A DNA stretch of 64,000 bases from Lentzea guizhouensis (GTDB lineage Bacteria > Actinomycetota > Actinomycetes > Mycobacteriales > Pseudonocardiaceae), in NCBI RefSeq assembly GCF_001701025.1, contig NZ_CP016793.1:6882001-6946000 (forward strand). The letters run 5' to 3'. The notes under the pieces were generated by a model. The model was not told the DNA's origin. It was given only the letters and a program-made list of their open reading frames with translations, and ran no database searches. Each line of letters begins with the position of its first letter. Within the stretch, counting starts at the first letter, position 1. Shown here piece by piece: positions 41,754 to 49,372 of the stretch. A program made the position numbers and the translations under genes.

Positions 41754-42512
41754 ATGTCCACCACCCGCACCGCCGTGATCACCGGTGCCGCCTCCGAGCG
41801 AGGCATCGGCAGGGCCACCGCCCACGCACTGGCCGCCGCCGGCTGGGAGATCGCGGTCCTCGACCTCGACGAGGCCGGCGCGAAGACCGCGGCCGACGAG
41901 ATCGCCGAACGCCACGGCGTGCGCGCGATCGGCCTGCGCGCCGACGTCGTCGACCGCGACGAGGTGGCGGCCGCCGTGTCCACCGTGGAGTCGACGCTCG
42001 CCCCCATCGGCGCGCTCGTCAACAACGCGGGCATCACCTCGCCGATCCGCTTCCTGGAGGTGTCCGACACCGAGTGGGACCGCGTGTTCGACGTCAACGT
42101 GCGCGGCAGCTACCTGATGACCCGCCGGATCGCGCCGGGCATGGCGGAGCGCGGCTTCGGCCGGATCGTGATGCTGTCGTCGGTGTCGGCCGAACGCGGC
42201 GGCGGCGTGTTCGGTGGCGTCGCCTACTCGGCGGCCAAGGCGGCACTGCTCGGCTTCTCCCGCGCGCTGGCACGGGAGCTCGGCCCGGACGGCGTGACGG
42301 TCAACTCCGTCGCACCGGGCCTGATCGACACCGACATCACCGCCGGCAAGCTGCCGCAGGAGCGCAAGGACGCCATGGTGGCCGACATCCCGGTGCGCCG
42401 CACGGGTTTCGTGGCCGACGTCGCCGACGTGATCACGTTCCTGTGCCGTCCGGAGAGCGGGTACGTCACCGGCGCGACCTACGACGTCAACGGCGGCTCG
42501 CACATCCACTGA
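41754..42512 (+). CDS. Short-chain dehydrogenase/reductase (FabG-like)
   Basis: A 252-residue classical SDR: TGAASERGIG cofactor loop, NNAGIT, catalytic S in LSSVSAER and the pair YSAAK in VAYSAAKAALLG. GGAGG precedes the ATG at 41754. Last gene of the transporter-transketolase transcript. It probably oxidises the imported polyol or sugar, or reduces the transketolase product. It ends directly before a 14-base tandem repeat. Confidence 0.9.
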   Translation: MSTTRTAVITGAASERGIGRATAHALAAAGWEIAVLDLDEAGAKTAADEIAERHGVRAIGLRADVVDRDEVAAAVSTVESTLAPIGALVNNAGITSPIRFLEVSDTEWDRVFDVNVRGSYLMTRRIAPGMAERGFGRIVMLSSVSAERGGGVFGGVAYSAAKAALLGFSRALARELGPDGVTVNSVAPGLIDTDITAGKLPQERKDAMVADIPVRRTGFVADVADVITFLCRPESGYVTGATYDVNGGSHIH

Positions 42513-42582
42513 GCCGGAGCCGCTGGGCCGGAGCCGCTGGGCCGGAGCCGCTGGGCCGGAGCCGCTGGGCCGGAGCTTGTGG
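42513..42582. repeat. 14-base tandem repeat, five copies
   Basis: GCCGGAGCCGCTGG repeated head to tail four times exactly, then a variant fifth copy (GCCGGAGCTTGTGG). It starts at the base after the SDR stop and ends just before the ROK gene stop, filling the space between two convergent genes. No obvious coding role; could form overlapping GC-rich structures that end transcription. Confidence 0.9.
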
Positions 42583-42583
42583 G

Positions 42584-43903
42584 TCAGCGGCCTGGCACGA
42601 GCTCGGGTTCGGCCAGGTTCTCCGGCAGCCGCTGGGTCGCGTGCAACGGCACCAGCTCCGACTGCAGCACCATCGCCGCCGCACCGATCGCGGGTGCGGT
42701 GGCCGCCGCGTGCGAGAGGCGGACGTCGACCGGGTGCGCGCCGCGGGCGAAGAAGCTCCTGGCCAGCTCCTCGCGCACGACCGGCAGGTAGACCGAACCC
42801 GCGATCGCGAAGCTCGGGCCGGTGAGCACGACGAACTCGACGTCCATCAGGTTCGCCAGCGAGCGGGCGGCGACGGCGATGTAGCGGGCGGAGCGTTCGA
42901 GCAGGGCGAGGGCCTGGGGGTCGCCGCGCCGGGCTGCGCGGCTGACGGCGGCGAAGTCGGCGGCGGGGGAGGAAGGCAGCCGGTCACCGGTGGCACTGGG
43001 AACGCCGCCGCTCAAGCCGTCGGCCGACCCGGACCGCCCACCCACCAGCCCGATCCGCTCCGCCAGCTCCCGATCCGCCCGTGCCGCCGCCACCACCGCC
43101 TCCGGCCCGGCCAGCACCTCCACGCACCCGCGCGCCCCGCACCAGCACTCCGGCCCGTCGACGTCCAGGCACACGTGCCCGATCTCCCCGGCGTTCCCGC
43201 TGGTCCCGCGGTACGTGATCCCCCCGATCACCAGTCCGGCCCCGATCCCGGTCCCCATGTACAGCGCCGCCGACGTCGACGCACTGCCCATGCCGCGCGA
43301 CCAGTGTTCGCCCAAAGCAGCCGCGGTGGCGTCGTTGTCCACCACCACCGGCAACCCGGCGGCGCCGGCGAGCTCCTGGTCCACCGGATAACCCGCCCAC
43401 CGGCGCATCGCGGGTGGGCGGATCGCCGTGGACGTGCGTGCGCCCAACGGGCCGGGGGAGACGAGGCCGATGCCGAGCACCCGGTCGTGGTCCACGCCGA
43501 CGCTCGCGATCAGGGTCGCGGTGTCGGCGGCCATGCGTGCGACGACCTCGGCCGGCTCCCGGGTGCCGGCGCCCGGTTTGGTGGTGCGCGCGACGACGCC
43601 GCCGGCCAGGTCGGTGAGGACGTACGTGATGCCGCTGTGGTCCAGGTGCACCCCCAACGCGAAGCGGGACGTCGGGTTGAGCTGCAGCAGGACCCGGCGC
43701 TTGCCGCCGGTCGACTCGGCGTGGCCGGTCTCGGCGACCAGGCCCTCGTCGAGGAGCTTGCGCACGGCGGTGGAGATCGTGGCCCCGGTCAGGCCGGTGG
43801 CGTTGATCAGGCCGACCCGGCTGATCGTGCCGGCGGCGCGGATGACGTCGAGCACCGCGGCCTTGCTGCTCACGTGGGGTGTGCCCCGGACCGGGCCGCT
43901 CAC
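42584..43903 (-). CDS. ROK-family transcriptional regulator, candidate mannan-locus repressor
   Basis: A 439-residue protein with an N-terminal winged helix (residues ~12-70, GLTGATISTAVRKLLDEGLV) fused to a ROK sugar-binding/kinase-like domain. The zinc motif is intact (CWCGARGCVE), as is GHVCLDV. A ~35-residue Gly/Ser/Pro-rich insertion (~310-345) is unusual. GTG start with GAGGAG upstream. Divergent from the Opp-type importer; a palindrome overlaps the importer promoter. Inferred to sense a mannose-type sugar or manno-oligosaccharide. Confidence 0.88.
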   Translation of the reverse strand: MSGPVRGTPHVSSKAAVLDVIRAAGTISRVGLINATGLTGATISTAVRKLLDEGLVAETGHAESTGGKRRVLLQLNPTSRFALGVHLDHSGITYVLTDLAGGVVARTTKPGAGTREPAEVVARMAADTATLIASVGVDHDRVLGIGLVSPGPLGARTSTAIRPPAMRRWAGYPVDQELAGAAGLPVVVDNDATAAALGEHWSRGMGSASTSAALYMGTGIGAGLVIGGITYRGTSGNAGEIGHVCLDVDGPECWCGARGCVEVLAGPEAVVAAARADRELAERIGLVGGRSGSADGLSGGVPSATGDRLPSSPAADFAAVSRAARRGDPQALALLERSARYIAVAARSLANLMDVEFVVLTGPSFAIAGSVYLPVVREELARSFFARGAHPVDVRLSHAAATAPAIGAAAMVLQSELVPLHATQRLPENLAEPELVPGR

Positions 43904-43965
43904 GGGGTCTCCTCTCGGTGATCGAAGCCTAACGGGCGGAGTAACGGCGATGCTACGCGCAGGTG

Positions 43966-43995
43966 TTGACTTACTTTCTTAAGTTACTTAAGAAT
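43966..43995 (+). promoter_or_regulatory. Importer promoter with overlapping ROK-type operator
   Basis: TTGACT (43966-43971) as -35 and AAGAAT (43990-43995) as a modest -10 are 18 bases apart. Across them lies a perfect 19-base inverted repeat: TTCTTAAG (43976-43983), TTA, CTTAAGAA (43987-43994). AT-rich in a GC-rich genome, like known ROK sites. A bound repressor would occlude the promoter. Confidence 0.65.
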
Positions 43996-44047
43996 GTCCT
44001 GCGTTGGTGTGATCCAGCCCACTGAAGGCTCCCCGAAGGGATCCACG

Positions 44048-45721
44048 ATGACCCCGAAGTCCCTGCGTGTCACAGCCGCCCTGGTGGCGGTCTTAGGTCT
44101 GACGGCCACGGCATGTGGTCCGTCCGGCGGGAGCTCGGCCGACGCGGCCACGCTGATCGCCTTCACCGGCCAGAACGGTGACTACCAGGGCAACTTCAAC
44201 CCCTACTCGCCGACGGCGAACGAGGGCATCGGCACCATCTTCGAGCCGCTGTTCTTCTTCAACGCCATGCAGCGCGACGCCAAGCCGAAGCCGCGGCTGG
44301 GCAAGGAGTTCTTCTGGAACGGCAACGGCACCGAGCTCCACGTCATACTGCGCAACGATGCCAAGTGGTCCGACGGGCAGAAGTTCACCGCCCGCGACGT
44401 CGCCTTCACGTTCGACATGGTGCGCAAGAACGGCACGATGAACTCGACCGGCTTCAAGGGTACGACGACCGTGGTCGACGACAACCACGTCACCATCAAG
44501 TTCGACGAGCCCTCGTACATGGAGGGCCCGCAGGTGCTCGGCCGGCTGTGGATCGTGCCGGAGCACCTCTGGAAGGACATCGCCACGCCCGCGACCGACC
44601 CGGTGAAGAACCCGGTCGGCACCGGGCCGTTCCAGCTGGAGGAGTTCAAGCCGCAGGCGATCACGCTCAAGGCCAACCCCGGTTACCACGGCGGCGAGCC
44701 CGCGGTGAAGAAGGTCCGCTACCTGTCGCTGTCGGGCAACCAGGGCGGTGCCGACGCGCTCAAGGCCGGCAAGATCGACTGGCAGACCGGTCCGGTTCCG
44801 GACATCAAGAACGTCGAGAAGACCTACCCCGGCTACCGCGCGATCACCGTGCCGCAGAACCAGATCGCGCTGTTCACCTGCTCCAGCGCCGAGCTCGGCT
44901 GCACCGGCCCGCAGACCGATCCCGCGGTGCGCAAGGCGATCTACCACGCGATGAACCGCCAGCAGCTCAACGCGCTCGCGTTCCAGGACACCGGAAGTGA
45001 GATCTCGCCCGGGTTCGCGCTCCTCAAGCGCGACGAGCCGTACATCGCGGGCACGCTCAAGGAGAAGTCGGCGGCGATGAGCCCGGACTCGGCGAAGGCG
45101 GCCCAGCTGCTGGAGGGCGCCGGGTACCGCAAGGGCGCCGACGGCGTCTACGCCAAGGACGGCAAGCCGTTGTCGCTCACCGTCAAGGTGGTGACCGGGT
45201 GGACCGACTACATCACCGCCGTGAACACCATGGCCCAGCAGCTCCTGCAGGCGGGCATCAAGGTCACGCCGCAGCAGCTGTCGTGGAACGAGTGGGCGGA
45301 CGCGCGCAGCCAGGGCGGGTACGAGCTGCTGATCGACTCGGTGTACCAGGGGCCGGCGGCCGACCCGTACTACACCTTCAGCTACTTCTTCGCCGGCTAC
45401 ACCACCGCCCCGGTCGGCCAGGCCGCGAACCCGAACTTCGGCCGCATGAAGGACCCGCAGGTCGACGCCGCCCTCGCCGCGCTCAAGCGGATCAACCCGG
45501 AGAACGCCGCCGCCCGCCAGCCGCACTTCGACGTGATCCAGCAGCGGATCGAGGAGGTCATGCCGTACATCCCGGTGCTCACCGGCGGCACGACGAGCGA
45601 GTACAACGCCAAGAAGTTCACCGGCTGGCCGACGAACGACGACCTCTACGCGTTCCCGGCCATCTGGTCGCGGCCGGAGAGCTCCGAGATCCTCATGAAG
45701 CTCAAGCCCGCGGGCAGCTGA
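44048..45721 (+). CDS. Opp/Dpp-type ABC solute-binding lipoprotein, predicted manno-oligosaccharide binder
   Basis: A 557-residue family 5 binding protein (peptide/nickel/oligosaccharide class). The signal peptide ends in a lipobox-like TATAC. Body motifs include the SDGQKFTARDVAFTFD stretch, typical of the family. GAAGGGA precedes the ATG at 44048; a frame from 43994 would place the promoter palindrome in the gene and is rejected. Codon 16 is TTA (44093-44095). Although the fold is peptide-type, the neighbouring beta-mannosidase and mannanase point to beta-1,4-manno-oligosaccharides, as in Thermotoga Opp-like sugar importers. Confidence 0.9.
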   Translation: MTPKSLRVTAALVAVLGLTATACGPSGGSSADAATLIAFTGQNGDYQGNFNPYSPTANEGIGTIFEPLFFFNAMQRDAKPKPRLGKEFFWNGNGTELHVILRNDAKWSDGQKFTARDVAFTFDMVRKNGTMNSTGFKGTTTVVDDNHVTIKFDEPSYMEGPQVLGRLWIVPEHLWKDIATPATDPVKNPVGTGPFQLEEFKPQAITLKANPGYHGGEPAVKKVRYLSLSGNQGGADALKAGKIDWQTGPVPDIKNVEKTYPGYRAITVPQNQIALFTCSSAELGCTGPQTDPAVRKAIYHAMNRQQLNALAFQDTGSEISPGFALLKRDEPYIAGTLKEKSAAMSPDSAKAAQLLEGAGYRKGADGVYAKDGKPLSLTVKVVTGWTDYITAVNTMAQQLLQAGIKVTPQQLSWNEWADARSQGGYELLIDSVYQGPAADPYYTFSYFFAGYTTAPVGQAANPNFGRMKDPQVDAALAALKRINPENAAARQPHFDVIQQRIEEVMPYIPVLTGGTTSEYNAKKFTGWPTNDDLYAFPAIWSRPESSEILMKLKPAGS

Positions 45722-46710
45722 TGCGGTACTACGCGCGCAAGATCGCTTTCTACCTGGTCGCGCTGTGGGCGGCGGTGACGTTGAACTTCGTGATCCCGCG
45801 GCTCATGCCGGGCAACCCGGTCGACGTGCTGATCGCCCGGCTGCAGCAACGGGGCGGGTCGGTCGACCCGGCCGTGCGCCGCTCCTACGAGCTGCTGCTC
45901 GGCACCGGCGGCGACCGGTCGGTGTTCGGCGAGTACTTCGCCTACCTGGGCAACCTCGCCCGCGGTGACCTCGGCGTCTCGGTGAGCGCGTTCCCGGCGC
46001 CGGTGTCGGAGGTGATCACGGCGTCGCTCTGGTGGACGATCGTGCTGGTCGGCATCGCGACGCTGGTGTCGTTCGTGCTCGGCGTCGCGCTCGGTGCGGT
46101 GGTCGGCTGGCGGCGGGGCACCTGGCTCGACGCGCTGGTGCCGTCGACGACGGTTCTCGCCGCCGTGCCGTACTTCTGGCTCGCCCTGCTGCTGGTGGCG
46201 CTGCTGTCGTCGGCGCTGGGCTGGTTCCCGTTGCTCGGCGGCTACGACGTGGTGCTCTCGCCCGGCTGGAACGCCGAGTTCATCGGCTCGGCGGTCTACC
46301 ACGGCACGCTTCCCGCGCTGACGATCGTGATCTCCTCGGTCGGCGGCTGGCTGTTGGGCATGCGCAACATGATGGTGTCGGCGATGTCCGAGGACTACGT
46401 GCTCACCGCACGGGCCAAAGGACTGCGCGACAGCCGGGTGATGATCCGGTACGCGGCGCGCAACGCCGTCCTGCCGTCGGTCGCCGGGTTCGCCATCTCG
46501 CTGGGGTTCGTGGTGGCCGGCTCGATCGTCACCGAGCAGGTCTTCTCCTACCCCGGCATCGGCGGCCGGCTGCTGCAAGCGGTGCAGAACAACGACTACG
46601 CGCTCATGCAGGGGATCTTCCTGGTGATCACCATCGCGGTGCTGGGGGCGAACCTCGCGGTCGACCTGCTGCACACCCTGATCGATCCGCGCACCCGAGC
46701 GACCGGCTGA
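45721..46710 (+). CDS. Opp/Dpp-type ABC permease, DppB-like
   Basis: A 329-residue six-helix permease. N-terminal FYLVALWAAVTLNFVIPRLMPGNPVD is the DppB hallmark, split here as FVIPRLMPGNPVDV; the EAA-like loop is YVLTARAKGLRDSRVM. The ATG overlaps the binding-protein stop by one base (TGATG). Pairs with the membrane half of the next gene to form the channel. Confidence 0.92.
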   Translation: MRYYARKIAFYLVALWAAVTLNFVIPRLMPGNPVDVLIARLQQRGGSVDPAVRRSYELLLGTGGDRSVFGEYFAYLGNLARGDLGVSVSAFPAPVSEVITASLWWTIVLVGIATLVSFVLGVALGAVVGWRRGTWLDALVPSTTVLAAVPYFWLALLLVALLSSALGWFPLLGGYDVVLSPGWNAEFIGSAVYHGTLPALTIVISSVGGWLLGMRNMMVSAMSEDYVLTARAKGLRDSRVMIRYAARNAVLPSVAGFAISLGFVVAGSIVTEQVFSYPGIGGRLLQAVQNNDYALMQGIFLVITIAVLGANLAVDLLHTLIDPRTRATG

Positions 46711-46722
46711 GAGGAGCTGACG

Positions 46723-48471
46723 ATGAGCAACTCCGGATGGGGCGCTCTGCTGCCGCGCTGGTCGCCGAAGCTCGGCGTGGGGCTCGGCCTGATCGCCGTG
46801 ATCACGTTGTTCGGGCTGGTGGGACCGCTGCTGACCGGCGACCCGAACGCGGTGCGCGACATGGGTCTGACGCCGCCGGGCGGTGAGCACCTGCTGGGCA
46901 CGACGCAGACCGGGGAGGACGTGCTGGCCCAGCTCACGCACGCCACCCGCGGGTCGTTGCGGATCGGGCTGCTGGTGGGCGTGCTGGCCACGGTGCTGTC
47001 GGCGTTCTTCGGCGTGATCGGCGCGTACGTCGGTGGCTTCACCGACGAGCTGTTCTCGTTGTTCTCCAACGTGATGCTGGTGATCCCCGGCCTGCCGCTG
47101 GTGATCGTCGTGGCCGGGTTCGTGCCGGCCGACCAGCGCGGTGCGTGGACGATCGCGGTGGTGCTGGCGTTGACGAGCTGGGCGGCCTCGGCACGGGTGC
47201 TGCGCGCGCAGACGCTGTCGGTGCGCAACCGCGACTACGTGGCCGCCGCACGGGTCGCGGGCGAGAAGCCGTGGCGGGTGATCACGGTCGAGATCCTGCC
47301 GAACCTGTTGCCGCTGGTGGCCTCGCAGTTCGTGTTCGCGGTCATCGCGGCGATCCTCGGCGAGGCCGGGCTGTCGTTCCTCGGGCTCGGTGCGTCGAAC
47401 TCGCTGACGCTGGGCACGATGTTGTTCTACGCGCAGAACGGGTTCGCGCTGCAGCTCGACGCGTGGTGGTGGTTCGTGCCGCCGGGACTGGTGATCGCGT
47501 TGTTCGGGTGCGGGCTCGCGCTGGTGAACTTCAGCATCGACGAGATCATCAACCCGAAGCTGCGCGGCGAACCGCGCCGGACCAAGGACACGGCGGTGCC
47601 GCAGGCCCCCTCGCCGGAACGGACCGATGACGACGCGGTGCTGACGGTGCAGAACCTCTCCGTGGTGTACCAGGGGGAGTCGCCGGTCACCGCGGTCGAC
47701 GACGTGTCGTTCACGTTGCGGCGCGGCGAGGTGCTCGGCGTGGCGGGGGAGTCCGGGTGCGGCAAGACCACGCTGGCCTACGCCGTGAACCGGCTGCACC
47801 GCCCGCCCGCGCAGGTCACGTCCGGCTCGGTGGTCTTCCACGACGCCGACGGCACCGACGTCGACGTGCTGGCGCTGGAACCCGAGGCGCTGCGGGCGTT
47901 CCGCTGGACCAAGCTGTCGATGGTCTTCCAGGGCGCGATGAACGCGTTGAACCCGGTGACGACCATCGGAGCGCAGCTCGACGACGTCCTCAAGACCCAC
48001 CGCCCCGCCATGGCGAAGGACCAACGACGTGCGAGGTGTGCGGACGTGCTGGAGCTGGTCGGGGTCGACCCACGCCGGTTGGACTCGTTCGCGCACGAGC
48101 TGTCCGGCGGCATGCGGCAGCGCGTGATGATCGCGATGGCGTTGCTGCTCGAACCGCAGGTCATGATCATGGACGAGCCCACGACGGCGCTGGACGTGGT
48201 GGTGCAGCGCGGAATTCTGCAGGAGATCCTGCGGTTCCGCGACGAGCTCGGGTTCGCGGTCGTGCTGATCACCCACGACCTGCCACTGCTGCTGGAGATC
48301 AGCGACCACGTGGCGGTGATGCGGGAAGGACGGATCGTCGAGCACGGTACCGCGGAACAGGTCCACCGCGCGGCCGCCCACCCGTACACCCGCGAGCTGC
48401 TCGGGTCGTTCCCGAGCCTGGAGGGCGAACGCGGTGCGTTCGGCCGGGAGGAGCAGGGGGTGCTGCGATGA
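46723..48471 (+). CDS. Fused DppC-like permease and DppD-like ATPase
   Basis: A 582-residue fusion. Residues ~1-285 form the second permease (EAA loop YVAAARVAGEKPWRV, and GEAGLSFLGLG). A short linker (~RTKDTAVPQAPSPERT) leads to an ABC ATPase (~305-582) with Walker A GESGCGKTT, signature LSGGMRQR, Walker B VMIMDEPTTALD and switch VLITHD. The fusion fixes a one-to-one membrane/ATPase ratio on this side; similar fusions are known in actinobacterial Dpp-type systems. Followed by the DppF-like ATPase through ATGA overlap. Confidence 0.92.
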   Translation: MSNSGWGALLPRWSPKLGVGLGLIAVITLFGLVGPLLTGDPNAVRDMGLTPPGGEHLLGTTQTGEDVLAQLTHATRGSLRIGLLVGVLATVLSAFFGVIGAYVGGFTDELFSLFSNVMLVIPGLPLVIVVAGFVPADQRGAWTIAVVLALTSWAASARVLRAQTLSVRNRDYVAAARVAGEKPWRVITVEILPNLLPLVASQFVFAVIAAILGEAGLSFLGLGASNSLTLGTMLFYAQNGFALQLDAWWWFVPPGLVIALFGCGLALVNFSIDEIINPKLRGEPRRTKDTAVPQAPSPERTDDDAVLTVQNLSVVYQGESPVTAVDDVSFTLRRGEVLGVAGESGCGKTTLAYAVNRLHRPPAQVTSGSVVFHDADGTDVDVLALEPEALRAFRWTKLSMVFQGAMNALNPVTTIGAQLDDVLKTHRPAMAKDQRRARCADVLELVGVDPRRLDSFAHELSGGMRQRVMIAMALLLEPQVMIMDEPTTALDVVVQRGILQEILRFRDELGFAVVLITHDLPLLLEISDHVAVMREGRIVEHGTAEQVHRAAAHPYTRELLGSFPSLEGERGAFGREEQGVLR

Positions 48472-49355
48472 CCGCTGTGACGACCATGTTGCGGGCCGAG
48501 GACCTGACCAAGGACTTCCCGGTGCGGACCGGACTGCGCCGCACGACGTTGCGCGCGGTCGACCGGGTCTCGTTCACCCTCGAACCCGGCCGGACGGTGG
48601 CGCTGGTCGGCGAGTCCGGGTCGGGCAAGTCGACGATCGCGCGCATGATCGCGCGGCTGGAGAAGCCGTCCGGCGGTGCCATCACCGTCACCGGTCCGGG
48701 CGGGCAGCGGGTGCCGGACCGCGAGTACCGCCACCGGGTGCAGATGGTGTTCCAGGACCCGTTCGCCTCGCTCAACCCGTTCCACACCGTCGAACACCAC
48801 CTCACCCGCCCGCTGCTGCTGCACGGCCGGGCCCGCGACCACGCCGACGCGGTGCGGCAGGCGGGGGAGCTGCTCGAACGCGTCACCCTGCCGCGCGACT
48901 TCGCCCGGCGCCGCCCGCACGAGCTCTCCGGCGGCCAACGGCAACGCGTCGCGATCGCCCGTGCCCTCGCGCCGGGAGCACAGGTCGTCGTGGCCGACGA
49001 ACCGGTGTCCATGCTGGACGTGTCGATCCGGCTCGGCGTGCTCAAGCTGCTGGCCCGGTTGCAGCGCGAGGAGGAGCTCGCCGTCCTGTACATCACCCAC
49101 GACCTCGCGACGGCACGGCACTTCTCCGACGAGATCCTCGTGCTGCACCGCGGGCGGGTGGTGGAGCGGGGACCGTCCGACGCGGTGATCCTCGACGCCC
49201 ACCACCCCTACACGAAGCTGCTCGCCGCGGCCTCCCCGAACCCCGACACCCGCGGCCGCGTGCTCGACGTGCGCCGCGACGTCGTGGCGCAGGCGGGTGC
49301 GGCCGCGGCGTACGACCACCACACCGGGCAATGGGCCCACGCGGTTTCCGACTGA
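48468..49355 (+). CDS. Opp/Dpp-type ABC ATPase, DppF-like
   Basis: A 295-residue ATPase: Walker A GESGSGKST, signature LSGGQRQR, Walker B VVVADEPVSMLD, switch LYITHD. It completes the importer as the second nucleotide-binding subunit. ATGA overlap with the fusion gene. The C-terminus is shorter than usual OppF and lacks the complete oligopeptide C-terminal extension, ending YDHHTGQWAHAVSD. Confidence 0.92.
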   Translation: MTAVTTMLRAEDLTKDFPVRTGLRRTTLRAVDRVSFTLEPGRTVALVGESGSGKSTIARMIARLEKPSGGAITVTGPGGQRVPDREYRHRVQMVFQDPFASLNPFHTVEHHLTRPLLLHGRARDHADAVRQAGELLERVTLPRDFARRRPHELSGGQRQRVAIARALAPGAQVVVADEPVSMLDVSIRLGVLKLLARLQREEELAVLYITHDLATARHFSDEILVLHRGRVVERGPSDAVILDAHHPYTKLLAAASPNPDTRGRVLDVRRDVVAQAGAAAAYDHHTGQWAHAVSD

Positions 49356-49372
49356 CACTGGGGAATGAGGAC

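Noticed and set aside
42513..42582. CRISPR-like array
   Set aside because: Units are 14 bases, directly adjacent, with no spacers and no cas genes.
46723..48471. Artefactual fusion of dppC and dppD by a missed stop
   Set aside because: The linker is in frame, both modules are complete, and no stop or ribosome site is visible in the linker.
44048..49355. Dipeptide or nickel importer
   Set aside because: The family fits, but direct linkage to beta-mannosidase, mannanase and a ROK regulator makes oligosaccharide transport more likely.
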